Source of the DNA: a virus
Direction: 5' to 3' (one strand)
Virus record (IMG/VR): IMGVR_UViG_3300034198_002268
Span: 1-37,163 of that record
DNA length: 37,163 nt
The position numbers and the translations under genes were made by a program. The notes under the pieces were generated by a model. The model did no database searches. It was not told the origin of the DNA and saw nothing but the letters and a program-made list of their open reading frames with translations. Of this stretch, positions 1-5,997 are shown in pieces. How positions within the stretch are numbered: position 1 is the stretch's first letter; each line of letters begins with the position of its first letter.

Positions 1-303
1 ACTATCTTAAACGCTTACGCTGTAAATGTTACACTAGGAACAAGTGCGACATTCTATTATCAACTACTATCTCAAACAGCTGAGGGGTATGTATCTCAAC
101 AAGTGGCACAAGGAAACTTGAGCATGACTGGTGAAGCATACGCTCAGTGGGAAGTGGACTCCTACGCATGGGACTGGGTAGCATCAGAGCTGAACCTAAC
201 CATCACTGGTGACTATGTCCCACCTGTACCACCATCTCCAGAGCCTACTCCAACTCCAATTGTTGAGGAAACTGTTGCAGAAGAAGGAGTTAGTGCAGAA
301 TAA
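1..303 (+). CDS. C-terminal part of a hypothetical (probably virion) protein, 5' truncated by window edge
   Basis: The reading frame is open from the first base, so 100 residues are visible and the start lies upstream; a GTG at 103 is internal and not a likely start. The visible part has a Ser/Thr/Gln-rich stretch, an aromatic acidic segment (WEVDSYAWDW), then a Pro-rich tail (PPVPPSPEPTPTP) and an acidic end. I recognise no domain. Pro/Thr tails of this kind are linkers or exposed ends in surface proteins. The place just before the lysis cassette suits a late virion protein, but this is inference. A promoter-like box and a new gene follow within 30 bases. Confidence 0.6.
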   Translation, partial: TILNAYAVNVTLGTSATFYYQLLSQTAEGYVSQQVAQGNLSMTGEAYAQWEVDSYAWDWVASELNLTITGDYVPPVPPSPEPTPTPIVEETVAEEGVSAE

Positions 304-313
304 AAAATAGTGT

Positions 314-321
314 TATATTTG
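314..321 (+). promoter_or_regulatory. TAnnTTTG -7 promoter box (TATATTTG)
   Basis: TATATTTG matches the Bacteroidota sigma-A -7 consensus TAnnTTTG exactly. It lies 11 bases before the ATG at 333 and 17 before the ATG at 339. At the expected -33 position there is only TTAG (290-293), one mismatch from TTTG. The box falls in the 29-base gap between two genes. Confidence 0.5.
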
Positions 322-332
322 TCAAAAATTAA

Positions 333-734
333 ATGTTTATGAAAATCAAACTAAAAGACCTCGTGCTCTTAAGACAAGAGCTTAATGGGTTGTCTGATCG
401 GACAACTGGACAAGTTTTCTACAAGGGACTGCTTTTGCAGGAGATTCATTTTAAAGCAAAGTATCATCTTTCAAAACTTTCAAAAGAAGTTGAAAAAGAA
501 TTTGAACACCTTGCTGAATCTGAAAAAGAACTATTTAAAAAATACTTTGGTGAAACAGAGCCAGAACAAACAAAGGAATTCTTTGAGAGTGAAGCTTTTA
601 TAAACTATAGTACTGTTAGGGCTGAGCTATTTGATGAGGAGATTGACTTTAATGATTTCTCTTTTTCAATAGATGACTTTGATTTTAAGTCAAGTGAATC
701 TTACTCAACATTTATTGAGTTATTCCTAAAATAA
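333..734 (+). CDS. Conserved-looking hypothetical protein, acidic C-terminus
   Basis: 133 residues. The N-terminus (MKIKLKDLVLLRQELNGL) is amphipathic. It is followed by a helical Lys/Glu-rich middle (residues about 50-95) and a strongly acidic, Phe-rich end (FNDFSFSIDDFDF) closing in FIELFLK. The overall plan, a short basic start with LxxLNxL and an acidic aromatic end, recalls small DUF1617-like proteins of tailed phages, but I would not assign that family from sight. Two starts are possible, ATG 333 or ATG 339, two codons apart. The gene has its own promoter-like box at 314-321 and is followed by a direct repeat and a terminator, so it may be transcribed alone. Function unknown. Confidence 0.75.
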   Translation: MFMKIKLKDLVLLRQELNGLSDRTTGQVFYKGLLLQEIHFKAKYHLSKLSKEVEKEFEHLAESEKELFKKYFGETEPEQTKEFFESEAFINYSTVRAELFDEEIDFNDFSFSIDDFDFKSSESYSTFIELFLK

Positions 735-769
735 TACTACGAAATTAAGTAGTAATACTACGAAATTAA
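732..769 (+). repeat. 17-bp direct repeat, two copies with 21-bp period
   Basis: TAATACTACGAAATTAA occurs at 732-748 and again, identical, at 753-769. The first copy contains the TAA stop of the preceding gene. ACTAC and GTAGT also form short inverted repeats inside the unit (736-740 with 748-752). The repeat sits just before a terminator hairpin. Confidence 0.75.
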
Positions 770-778
770 TTAGGATAA

Positions 779-820
779 GAAACTCCCACTTCAGCATAAG
801 CTGTGGTGGGATTTCTTTTT
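779..820 (+). terminator. Rho-independent terminator
   Basis: GAAA-c-TCCCAC (779-789) pairs with GTGGGATTTC (806-815), with one bulged C and an inner AGC/GCT helix around an ATAA loop. The hairpin runs straight into TTTTT (816-820). It closes the unit of the 333-734 gene and isolates the lysis genes downstream. Confidence 0.75.
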
Positions 821-837
821 ATGTCGCAAAAAAGCAT

Positions 838-845
838 TATTTTTG
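838..845 (+). promoter_or_regulatory. TAnnTTTG -7 promoter box (TATTTTTG) for the lysis cassette
   Basis: TATTTTTG matches the Bacteroidota -7 consensus and is 20 bases before the first lysis gene at 866. It comes right after the terminator at 779-820, which supports a new transcript starting here. The -33 region is T-rich with no clear TTTG. Confidence 0.5.
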
Positions 846-865
846 ATAAAAAAAAGATTAGATAA

Positions 866-1075
866 ATGAGTAATATTCCACCATTCGAGCAGGTGCTAGG
901 TTTAGGCGTTATAGGGGCAGTTACTTCGGTAATGAGTATGAATGAAACCCTTAAATTCCTAATTTTAATTTTGACGTTTCTAGGTTTGTTAATCAAGCTT
1001 TGGGAACAAATCAAAAAAAGCGAGTTTTTTTTAAATGATGTTAAAAATATCTGGCGCAAAATATTTAAGAAATAA
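866..1075 (+). CDS. Small membrane protein, holin candidate
   Basis: 69 residues. A hydrophobic stretch at about 10-24 (VLGLGVIGAVTSV) is followed by a clear membrane helix at about 28-46 (LKFLILILTFLGLLIKLW), then a basic tail rich in Lys (ending WRKIFKK). Size, one or two membrane helices and a positive C-terminus are typical of phage holins. The gene opens a tight cassette: its TAA overlaps the ATG of the next small membrane protein by one base, and the endolysin follows. It cannot be told from sequence alone which of the two small proteins is the holin and which, if either, is an antiholin. It has no Shine-Dalgarno sequence; a promoter box lies at 838. Confidence 0.65.
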   Translation: MSNIPPFEQVLGLGVIGAVTSVMSMNETLKFLILILTFLGLLIKLWEQIKKSEFFLNDVKNIWRKIFKK

Positions 1076-1287
1076 TGAAAAAGTTTTTTGATTGGGCTAA
1101 AGGATTTGTATCTGAGAATGGTGAAGCATCAAGCAAAAGATTTGTTGGTGTCATTAGCGCAATAGCATTATGTTGGACTCTTTATTTTAATCCTAATGAA
1201 CCTCTTGTTTATTCAGTAGCTGCCCTATCTGCCGCTGCATTGGGTATTACCGCAGCTGAAAAGATATTTAAAAAACCTACAAATTAA
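1075..1287 (+). CDS. Small two-helix membrane protein, holin-like
   Basis: 70 residues. The amphipathic, basic N-terminus (MKKFFDWAKGFVSENGEASSKR) is followed by two hydrophobic segments, about 22-38 (FVGVISAIALCWTLYF) and 45-62 (VYSVAALSAAALGITAAE), joined by a short NPNEP turn, and a basic end (KIFKK). This layout fits small two-helix phage holins. It overlaps the upstream membrane-protein gene and the downstream endolysin gene by one base each, so the three are probably translationally coupled. The holin role is inferred from position and topology; no family-specific motif was recognised. Confidence 0.7.
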   Translation: MKKFFDWAKGFVSENGEASSKRFVGVISAIALCWTLYFNPNEPLVYSVAALSAAALGITAAEKIFKKPTN

Positions 1288-1892
1288 TGAATACTCAAAA
1301 TCTAGCAACAAAATTACCAAAGGCTGCATCTTCTTATATGCTGCAAATTGTCGATAAGTACGATATTAAAAACCCTTTGAATCTTGCTCACTTTCTAGCA
1401 CAGATAGCTCACGAGTCTGGTAACTTTCAATTTGTTACTGAGAATTTGAATTATTCTGCTGAAGGTCTTAGAAAGATATTTCCTAAATACTTTGCTGATA
1501 ATATTACTGCAATGAAGTATGCAAGGAATAGTGAGGCAATTGGTTCAAGAGTATACGCTAGTAGAATGGGTAACGGTGACGAGGCGTCAAAGGAAGGATT
1601 CAAGTTTAGAGGTAGAGGATATATTCAGTTGACAGGTAAGAGCAACTACAAAGCTTTTTCTGATTTCATTAAAGAAGACTGTGTGGCAAATCCAGATCTA
1701 GTAGCAACAAAGTATCCAATGGATTCAGCAATCTGGTTCTTTGACAAAAATAAACTTTGGGATATTTGCGCTAAAGGCTCAGGTGATGATACCGTAACCG
1801 CAGTTACTAAAAGAGTTAACGGTGGAACTCACGGTCTAGCAGATAGAATTACTAAATTTAAACTATACTATTCACTACTAGAGCAAGATTAA
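1287..1892 (+). CDS. GH19-type endolysin (chitinase-like muramidase)
   Basis: 201 residues, a complete single-domain glycoside hydrolase family 19 lysozyme. Visible hallmarks are LAHFLAQIAHESGNF (residues 33-47) with the presumed catalytic acid E43, a second acidic candidate E52 in TENLNYS, and the substrate-groove block RGRGYIQLTGKSNY (about 110-123). GH19 phage enzymes cut the glycan strands of peptidoglycan; here that would release progeny. No signal peptide is seen, so access to the wall needs a holin, and two candidates lie directly upstream with one-base overlap. A spanin-like gene follows after one base. The fold assignment is firm; the exact bond cut is from family knowledge. Confidence 0.9.
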   Translation: MNTQNLATKLPKAASSYMLQIVDKYDIKNPLNLAHFLAQIAHESGNFQFVTENLNYSAEGLRKIFPKYFADNITAMKYARNSEAIGSRVYASRMGNGDEASKEGFKFRGRGYIQLTGKSNYKAFSDFIKEDCVANPDLVATKYPMDSAIWFFDKNKLWDICAKGSGDDTVTAVTKRVNGGTHGLADRITKFKLYYSLLEQD

Positions 1893-1893
1893 C

Positions 1894-2427
1894 ATGAACA
1901 AGAATATTCTAGAAGTATTGGCTTGGTTTATTTTCGGGTGTATTGTTACTATTATAATTTATCCACACGAAGAACATGAAAGTGCTTTTGAAGTTGTAAC
2001 TGAAGTTAGGACTGATACTGTATTCATTAATCATGTTGAAACTGTTTACATTCCTAAAAAAGAAATAAAAACGGAAGTTTTAAGGGATACAATCTTGGTT
2101 GATTATAAGCCTACTATTAGCTCATTTGAGACTACATTTCCATTTGAGTATGGAAGTACTAAGGTTAGTGGTGAAGTCCTTGGAGAGGTACTTAAAATGA
2201 CCGCTACTAACGATTATAAAATACCAGTTGTTACAAATACAATTACTGAAACAAGAACAGAAACAATAGTCAAAAAGGCAAAGGGTATTTACCTTGGCGG
2301 TGCAGTGAACTCTTTGCTTGAGCCAAGTGCATCAGTATCTTATTTAGACAACAAGTATTTATTTAGTTACCAGTACCAACCATTTAGTCGCACTCATCAA
2401 ATTGGTATTAGTAAGAAATTGTTTTAA
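1894..2427 (+). CDS. DUF6808-like spanin candidate with N-terminal membrane helix
   Basis: 177 residues. A hydrophobic anchor spans about 8-23 (VLAWFIFGCIVTIII). A periplasmic-looking region rich in Thr, Val and Glu follows, with repeated VxxVxTDTVxI-type strands. The last 48 residues alternate polar and hydrophobic residues, as in beta strands, and end in a terminal Phe (IGISKKLF), like outer-membrane barrel strands. Proteins of this plan beside phage lysins of Bacteroidota are labelled DUF6808 as I recall. The position one base after the endolysin is where Rz-type spanins sit. A single protein anchored at both membranes would be a spanin of unusual build; this is inference. Cys16 after IFG is a weak lipobox alternative. 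Confidence 0.65.
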   Translation: MNKNILEVLAWFIFGCIVTIIIYPHEEHESAFEVVTEVRTDTVFINHVETVYIPKKEIKTEVLRDTILVDYKPTISSFETTFPFEYGSTKVSGEVLGEVLKMTATNDYKIPVVTNTITETRTETIVKKAKGIYLGGAVNSLLEPSASVSYLDNKYLFSYQYQPFSRTHQIGISKKLF

Positions 2428-2459
2428 TTTGCGATATTAGATAAAAAAACTCATATTTG
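2428..2459 (+). promoter_or_regulatory. Promoter: TTTG (2428-2431), 20-bp spacer, CATATTTG (2452-2459)
   Basis: This is the best spaced promoter candidate in the window. A -33 TTTG is followed by exactly 20 bases and a -7 box one mismatch from TAnnTTTG. It lies in the gap after the lysis cassette and would drive the packaging and head genes from 2477. The expected transcript would have a leader of about 10 bases. Confidence 0.55.
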
Positions 2460-2476
2460 TATTTAATTATAATCAA

Positions 2477-2707
2477 ATGGCACAAATCGAAAAAACACAA
2501 CTAGAGAAGATCCACAGTCTACGAGTAGCTTACGCAACAGCTAAGTTGAGAATTGCTGAGATCGAAATTGAAAAGCAAGGTCTTTTCATTCAACTTTCAA
2601 AGGTATCTGAGCAGATCTTCGAAGAAGAAGAAGCTATCAAGGCTGAGTTCGGGGAGAACGCAGTTATTGACCTAAAAACAGGTGAGGTGACCAATGGTAA
2701 TTCGTAA
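2477..2707 (+). CDS. Small coiled-coil protein, function unknown
   Basis: 76 residues, almost all helical. Heptad-like spacing of Leu/Ile runs from residue 8 to about 60, with many Glu, Lys and Gln, then a short turn-rich tail (DLKTGEVTNGNS). It opens the packaging cassette just after the promoter at 2428-2459 and overlaps the next gene by 14 bases. Coiled coils of this size at this place could be assembly helpers, but nothing in the sequence identifies a role. Confidence 0.7.
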   Translation: MAQIEKTQLEKIHSLRVAYATAKLRIAEIEIEKQGLFIQLSKVSEQIFEEEEAIKAEFGENAVIDLKTGEVTNGNS

Positions 2708-2927
2708 AGTATCTATTGGTGCAGACTACAAGGGAAGCTCTATGCATTACGTTGTAGGTCAGCCTGTGTTTAACGATTCCTATAAGATACACCTGATTAG
2801 AGAGGTTAATAGACGCATTGAGATATTTGTTATTCATGGTGAGGAAGGATCAGGTGAGATTTACCTGTGGAAGACTTTTAATGAGAACATGCCAGCAACT
2901 TTGGAGTTTAATTTAGACTTTGAATGA
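2694..2927 (+). CDS. Small beta-rich hypothetical protein
   Basis: 77 residues. An early block (VIRKVSIGADYKGSSMHYVVG) is followed by alternating strands, including IEIFVIHGEEGSGEIYLWKTF, and an acidic end (LEFNLDFE). It is conserved-looking and similar in feel to small proteins I associate with Bacteroidota phages, but no function is known to me. The ATG is embedded in the end of the upstream gene, and its stop overlaps the next start as ATGA, so it is co-translated with the chaperonin-like gene that follows. Confidence 0.7.
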   Translation: MVIRKVSIGADYKGSSMHYVVGQPVFNDSYKIHLIREVNRRIEIFVIHGEEGSGEIYLWKTFNENMPATLEFNLDFE

Positions 2928-3502
2928 GATCACCATTTCACTTTATCGTGGAGCCTGTAGGTGGTTCTAGGTATGATAACGTGAAGAGCATTTCAGGTAT
3001 AGACTTTATAACTAGCTCTTCAAAAGAGGATCATAAGGCATCAAATAGATATGCTAAGGTTCTTGCTACTCCTATAGGGTATACTGGAGATGTTATGCCA
3101 GGAGATACTGTTATTGTTCATCATAATGTGTTTAAGTATTATAACGACATTCATGGTAATGAGAGAAGCGGAAGGTCATACCTATTTGAGAATATCTTCT
3201 TAATAGATGATGATCAGTTTTTTCTTTACAAGAGAGAGAACGAGTGGAAAGCTCATTCTAGATATTGCTTTGTTATGCCAGAAAAGAGAATGGATAACTA
3301 CATTCTTTCAAAGATAGGTAACGAGGAATATCTTAGGGGAACACTTATATATCCTAATCAAGAACTTATAGACAAGGGGTTGAATAGTGGTGACAAGGTC
3401 GCATTTACTCCAGAAAGCGAGTATGAGTTTGAGATAGACGGTGTTATATTGTACAGAATGTATTCTAAAAATGTTTGCCTAGAGTTGAATGGAATTAAAT
3501 GA
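2924..3502 (+). CDS. Tandem GroES (Cpn10)-like co-chaperonin candidate
   Basis: 192 residues that read as two Cpn10-like halves. Half one (about 5-103) has the GroES order: FHFIVEPV strand; a flexible SGIDFITSSS segment where GroES carries its GroEL-binding mobile loop (GGIVLT); YAKVLATP; GDVMPGDTVIVHHNVF, matching the GroES turn VKVGDIVIFNDGYG; and FENIFLIDDDQFFLY, matching the DNEEVLIMSESDILAIV end. Half two (about 112-190) repeats SRYCFVMPEKR, LRGTLIYP, NSGDKVAF, IDGVILYRM and CLEL, but its loop is short. GroES-type proteins cap GroEL; T4 gp31 does so for capsid folding. The place upstream of terminase, portal and capsid genes suggests a similar job. The fold call is by motif order only, and is not certain. 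Confidence 0.6.
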   Translation: MRSPFHFIVEPVGGSRYDNVKSISGIDFITSSSKEDHKASNRYAKVLATPIGYTGDVMPGDTVIVHHNVFKYYNDIHGNERSGRSYLFENIFLIDDDQFFLYKRENEWKAHSRYCFVMPEKRMDNYILSKIGNEEYLRGTLIYPNQELIDKGLNSGDKVAFTPESEYEFEIDGVILYRMYSKNVCLELNGIK

Positions 3503-3767
3503 AACAAAGAGAAAGATTATCAGTGCTGGCCGAAAGGCTGTAATGCACTTGATAGAAGTTGCTGAGGAGAGGATTATCTCTGGAGGTGAGGAAGATCTTT
3601 CTGCTGACAAGCTTAAAAATGCTGCTGCAACTAAAAAGCTTGCAATATTTGATGCTTTTGAAATACTTGACAGGATTGAGGCAGAGCAAGAACTGCTAAA
3701 TAAAACAGACGAGGATGAAACTGGAAAAGGCGGATTTGCTGAAAGAAGAGCAAAGAGACACGGGTAA
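3489..3767 (+). CDS. Small terminase subunit candidate
   Basis: 92 residues, helical and charged: RKIISAGRKAVMHLIEVAEERI, then an acidic hinge, KLKNAAATKKLAIFDAFEILDRIEAEQELL, and a basic end (FAERRAKRHG). Small terminase subunits are short helical DNA-binding oligomers encoded directly before TerL, and this gene overlaps the TerL start by 53 bases. It could bind the packaging start site and stimulate TerL. There is no recognisable helix-turn-helix signature that I would swear to, so the call rests on place, size and composition. Confidence 0.55.
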   Translation: MELNETKRKIISAGRKAVMHLIEVAEERIISGGEEDLSADKLKNAAATKKLAIFDAFEILDRIEAEQELLNKTDEDETGKGGFAERRAKRHG

Positions 3768-5997
3768 ACCGCTGTACACTATAGTTGATATTATACCCGA
3801 AAAGGATAGAATCAAAGGTAATACCAAAAAGATATACCAGTATGGGTATAATTCTGAGTATGATCTTGTGGTTATATCTAAGGACGGAACTATAGGTGAG
3901 ATATATCAAATTAACGGTCTCAAGATAGCGTTACCAGAGGAGCCTAAAAAAGTTTATAGCAGGTCTGACAGGAAAGAAGATCAGTACTGGAATAGATTTG
4001 ATTTTTCACCAGAGATGTCTAAAATAAAGTCAATATTTCAGTGGAACCACCTGCCTCTTCGTAATAGAAATAACTGGATAGGCTATATTGATCAGGAGTT
4101 TGATAGAAGAGATAATGGTTTCTGGTTTAAGAACAACGGGTTGTCAACATACATCACTGGTGGTCACTACATGTACTTGCAGTGGTCTAGCATTGACGTT
4201 GGTTTCCCAGACTTTAGAGAGGCAAATAGAATACTGTACATATACTGGGAGGCTTGCAAGGCTGATCCACGATCGTTTGGAATGGTTTACTTAAAGATCA
4301 GACGATCTGGATTTTCTTATATGGCCGATGGTGAGATTGTGAACATTGGAACAAACATTCACAATGGGCGTATAGGAATATTGTCAAAGACTGGACCAGA
4401 TGCGAAAACGATGTTTACGGATAAGGTTGTTCCCACGTTTAGAAATTATCCATTTTTTTTCAAGCCTATTCAGGACGGTATGGACAATCCAAGAACTGAA
4501 CTGGCATTTAGAATACCATCCTCTAAGATTACTTCAAAGAACTTTAAGACGATGCACAGTGATGAGGATAAAGAGGAAGGTCTTAACACTACAATTGACT
4601 GGAAGAATACTGCCGACAACAGCTACGATGGTGAGAAGTTACAGTTACTAGTTCATGATGAAAGCGGTAAGTGGTCTCAACCAAATAATATTTTAAATAA
4701 CTGGCGTGTAACAAAAACATGTTTGCGTCTAGGTAGAAAGATCATTGGTAAGTGTATGATGGGCTCTACATCTAATGCGCTTGACAAGGGTGGAGAAAAC
4801 TTTAAAAGATTGTACGAGGACTCAAGGCCAAACAAAAGATCTGATAACGATCAAACTAAATCTGGTCTTTATGCTTTGTTTATACCTATGGAGTGGAACA
4901 TGGAAGGCTTTATAGATAAATACGGTATGCCAGTATTTAGAAAGCCTGAAAAACCAGTAATTGGTGTCGATGGTGAGCCTATAAACATTGGGGCTATAGA
5001 CTATTGGGAGAACGAAGTAAAGTCTCTTAAAAGCGATCCTGATGCACTTAACGAATTCTATCGTCAGTACCCTAGAACAGAGTCACACGCATTCAGAGAT
5101 GAGAGTAAGCAGTCTATATTCAACCTTACAAAGATCTACACTCAGATTGACTTCAATGACAGTTTGATTGCAGGAAGTTTTACTACTAAAGGATTTTTTA
5201 GCTGGAGAGATGGTAAGAAGGATACAGAGGTTGTATGGACTCCAGACCCAAGGGGTAGGTTTAATATATCTTGGGTGCCTCCACGTGCTCTTCAGAACAG
5301 GGTAGAAAGAAAGGGTGATTTATTTTATCCACTAAATGAGCACATCGGTTCGTTCGGCTGTGACTCCTATGATATATCTGGCACTGTAGATGGTTTTGGA
5401 TCTAACGGAGCACTCCATGGTCTTACTAAGTTTAATATGGAAGACGCTCCAAGTAACGAGTTCTTTTTAGAATATGTAGCAAGACCTCAGACAGCAGAGA
5501 TATTTTTTGAGGAAGTGTTGATGGCCTGCTTCTTTTATGGTATGCCAATTTTGGCAGAAAATAACAAGCCAAGATTGTTGTACCACTTTAAGAATAGGGG
5601 CTATAGACACTTCTGTTTGAATAGACCTGACAAGCCTTTGTCAAAGTTATCAACAACAGAGAGAGAACTAGGAGGAATACCTAACTCAAGTGAAGACGTA
5701 AGACAGGCTCACGCATCAGCCATTGAAACATACATTGAAAAAAATGTTGGGTTTGATGTAGAGGCTACTTATAGAGATCCATCCGAAATGGGATCAATGT
5801 ACTTTAATAGAACTTTAAATGATTGGGCAAAGTTTGATATTAGTAATAGAACAAAGTATGATGCCTCTATTAGTTCTGGTCTAGCTATTATGGCTAATCA
5901 AAAGCACATGTATCAGCCTGAAAGAAAAGAGTCAAAAATAAGCATTAAATTTGCAAGATACAAGAACAATGGGACAACCAGTCAAATAATTAGCTAA
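3715..5997 (+). CDS. Terminase large subunit (TerL)
   Basis: 760 residues. The ATPase half carries a P-loop region at about 194-203 (KIRRSGFSYM) and a clear Walker B, LLVHDESG, with D315 and E316. The nuclease half, an RNase-H-like fold, shows FGCDSYD with D550, and KYDASISSGLA with D716, matching the metal-binding acids of TerL nucleases. TerL drives DNA into the procapsid through the portal and cuts it to length; the portal gene begins on the TAA of this one (TAATG). The P-loop lacks the usual GK(S/T), having RRSGFS instead, a deviation I associate with TerL of some Bacteroidota and crAss-like phages. The length, 760, is on the long side. The start ATG 3715 lies inside the preceding small gene. 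Confidence 0.9.
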   Translation: MKLEKADLLKEEQRDTGKPLYTIVDIIPEKDRIKGNTKKIYQYGYNSEYDLVVISKDGTIGEIYQINGLKIALPEEPKKVYSRSDRKEDQYWNRFDFSPEMSKIKSIFQWNHLPLRNRNNWIGYIDQEFDRRDNGFWFKNNGLSTYITGGHYMYLQWSSIDVGFPDFREANRILYIYWEACKADPRSFGMVYLKIRRSGFSYMADGEIVNIGTNIHNGRIGILSKTGPDAKTMFTDKVVPTFRNYPFFFKPIQDGMDNPRTELAFRIPSSKITSKNFKTMHSDEDKEEGLNTTIDWKNTADNSYDGEKLQLLVHDESGKWSQPNNILNNWRVTKTCLRLGRKIIGKCMMGSTSNALDKGGENFKRLYEDSRPNKRSDNDQTKSGLYALFIPMEWNMEGFIDKYGMPVFRKPEKPVIGVDGEPINIGAIDYWENEVKSLKSDPDALNEFYRQYPRTESHAFRDESKQSIFNLTKIYTQIDFNDSLIAGSFTTKGFFSWRDGKKDTEVVWTPDPRGRFNISWVPPRALQNRVERKGDLFYPLNEHIGSFGCDSYDISGTVDGFGSNGALHGLTKFNMEDAPSNEFFLEYVARPQTAEIFFEEVLMACFFYGMPILAENNKPRLLYHFKNRGYRHFCLNRPDKPLSKLSTTERELGGIPNSSEDVRQAHASAIETYIEKNVGFDVEATYRDPSEMGSMYFNRTLNDWAKFDISNRTKYDASISSGLAIMANQKHMYQPERKESKISIKFARYKNNGTTSQIIS

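Noticed and set aside
103-303. GTG at 103 as start of a 66-residue protein
   Set aside because: The frame is open to the window edge with coherent sequence upstream, so this is the tail of a longer gene.
1939-1944. Lipoprotein cleavage site (IFGC, Cys16) in the spanin-like protein
   Set aside because: Phe at -2 is unusual and the hydrophobic run continues past the Cys, so a membrane anchor fits better; not fully excluded.
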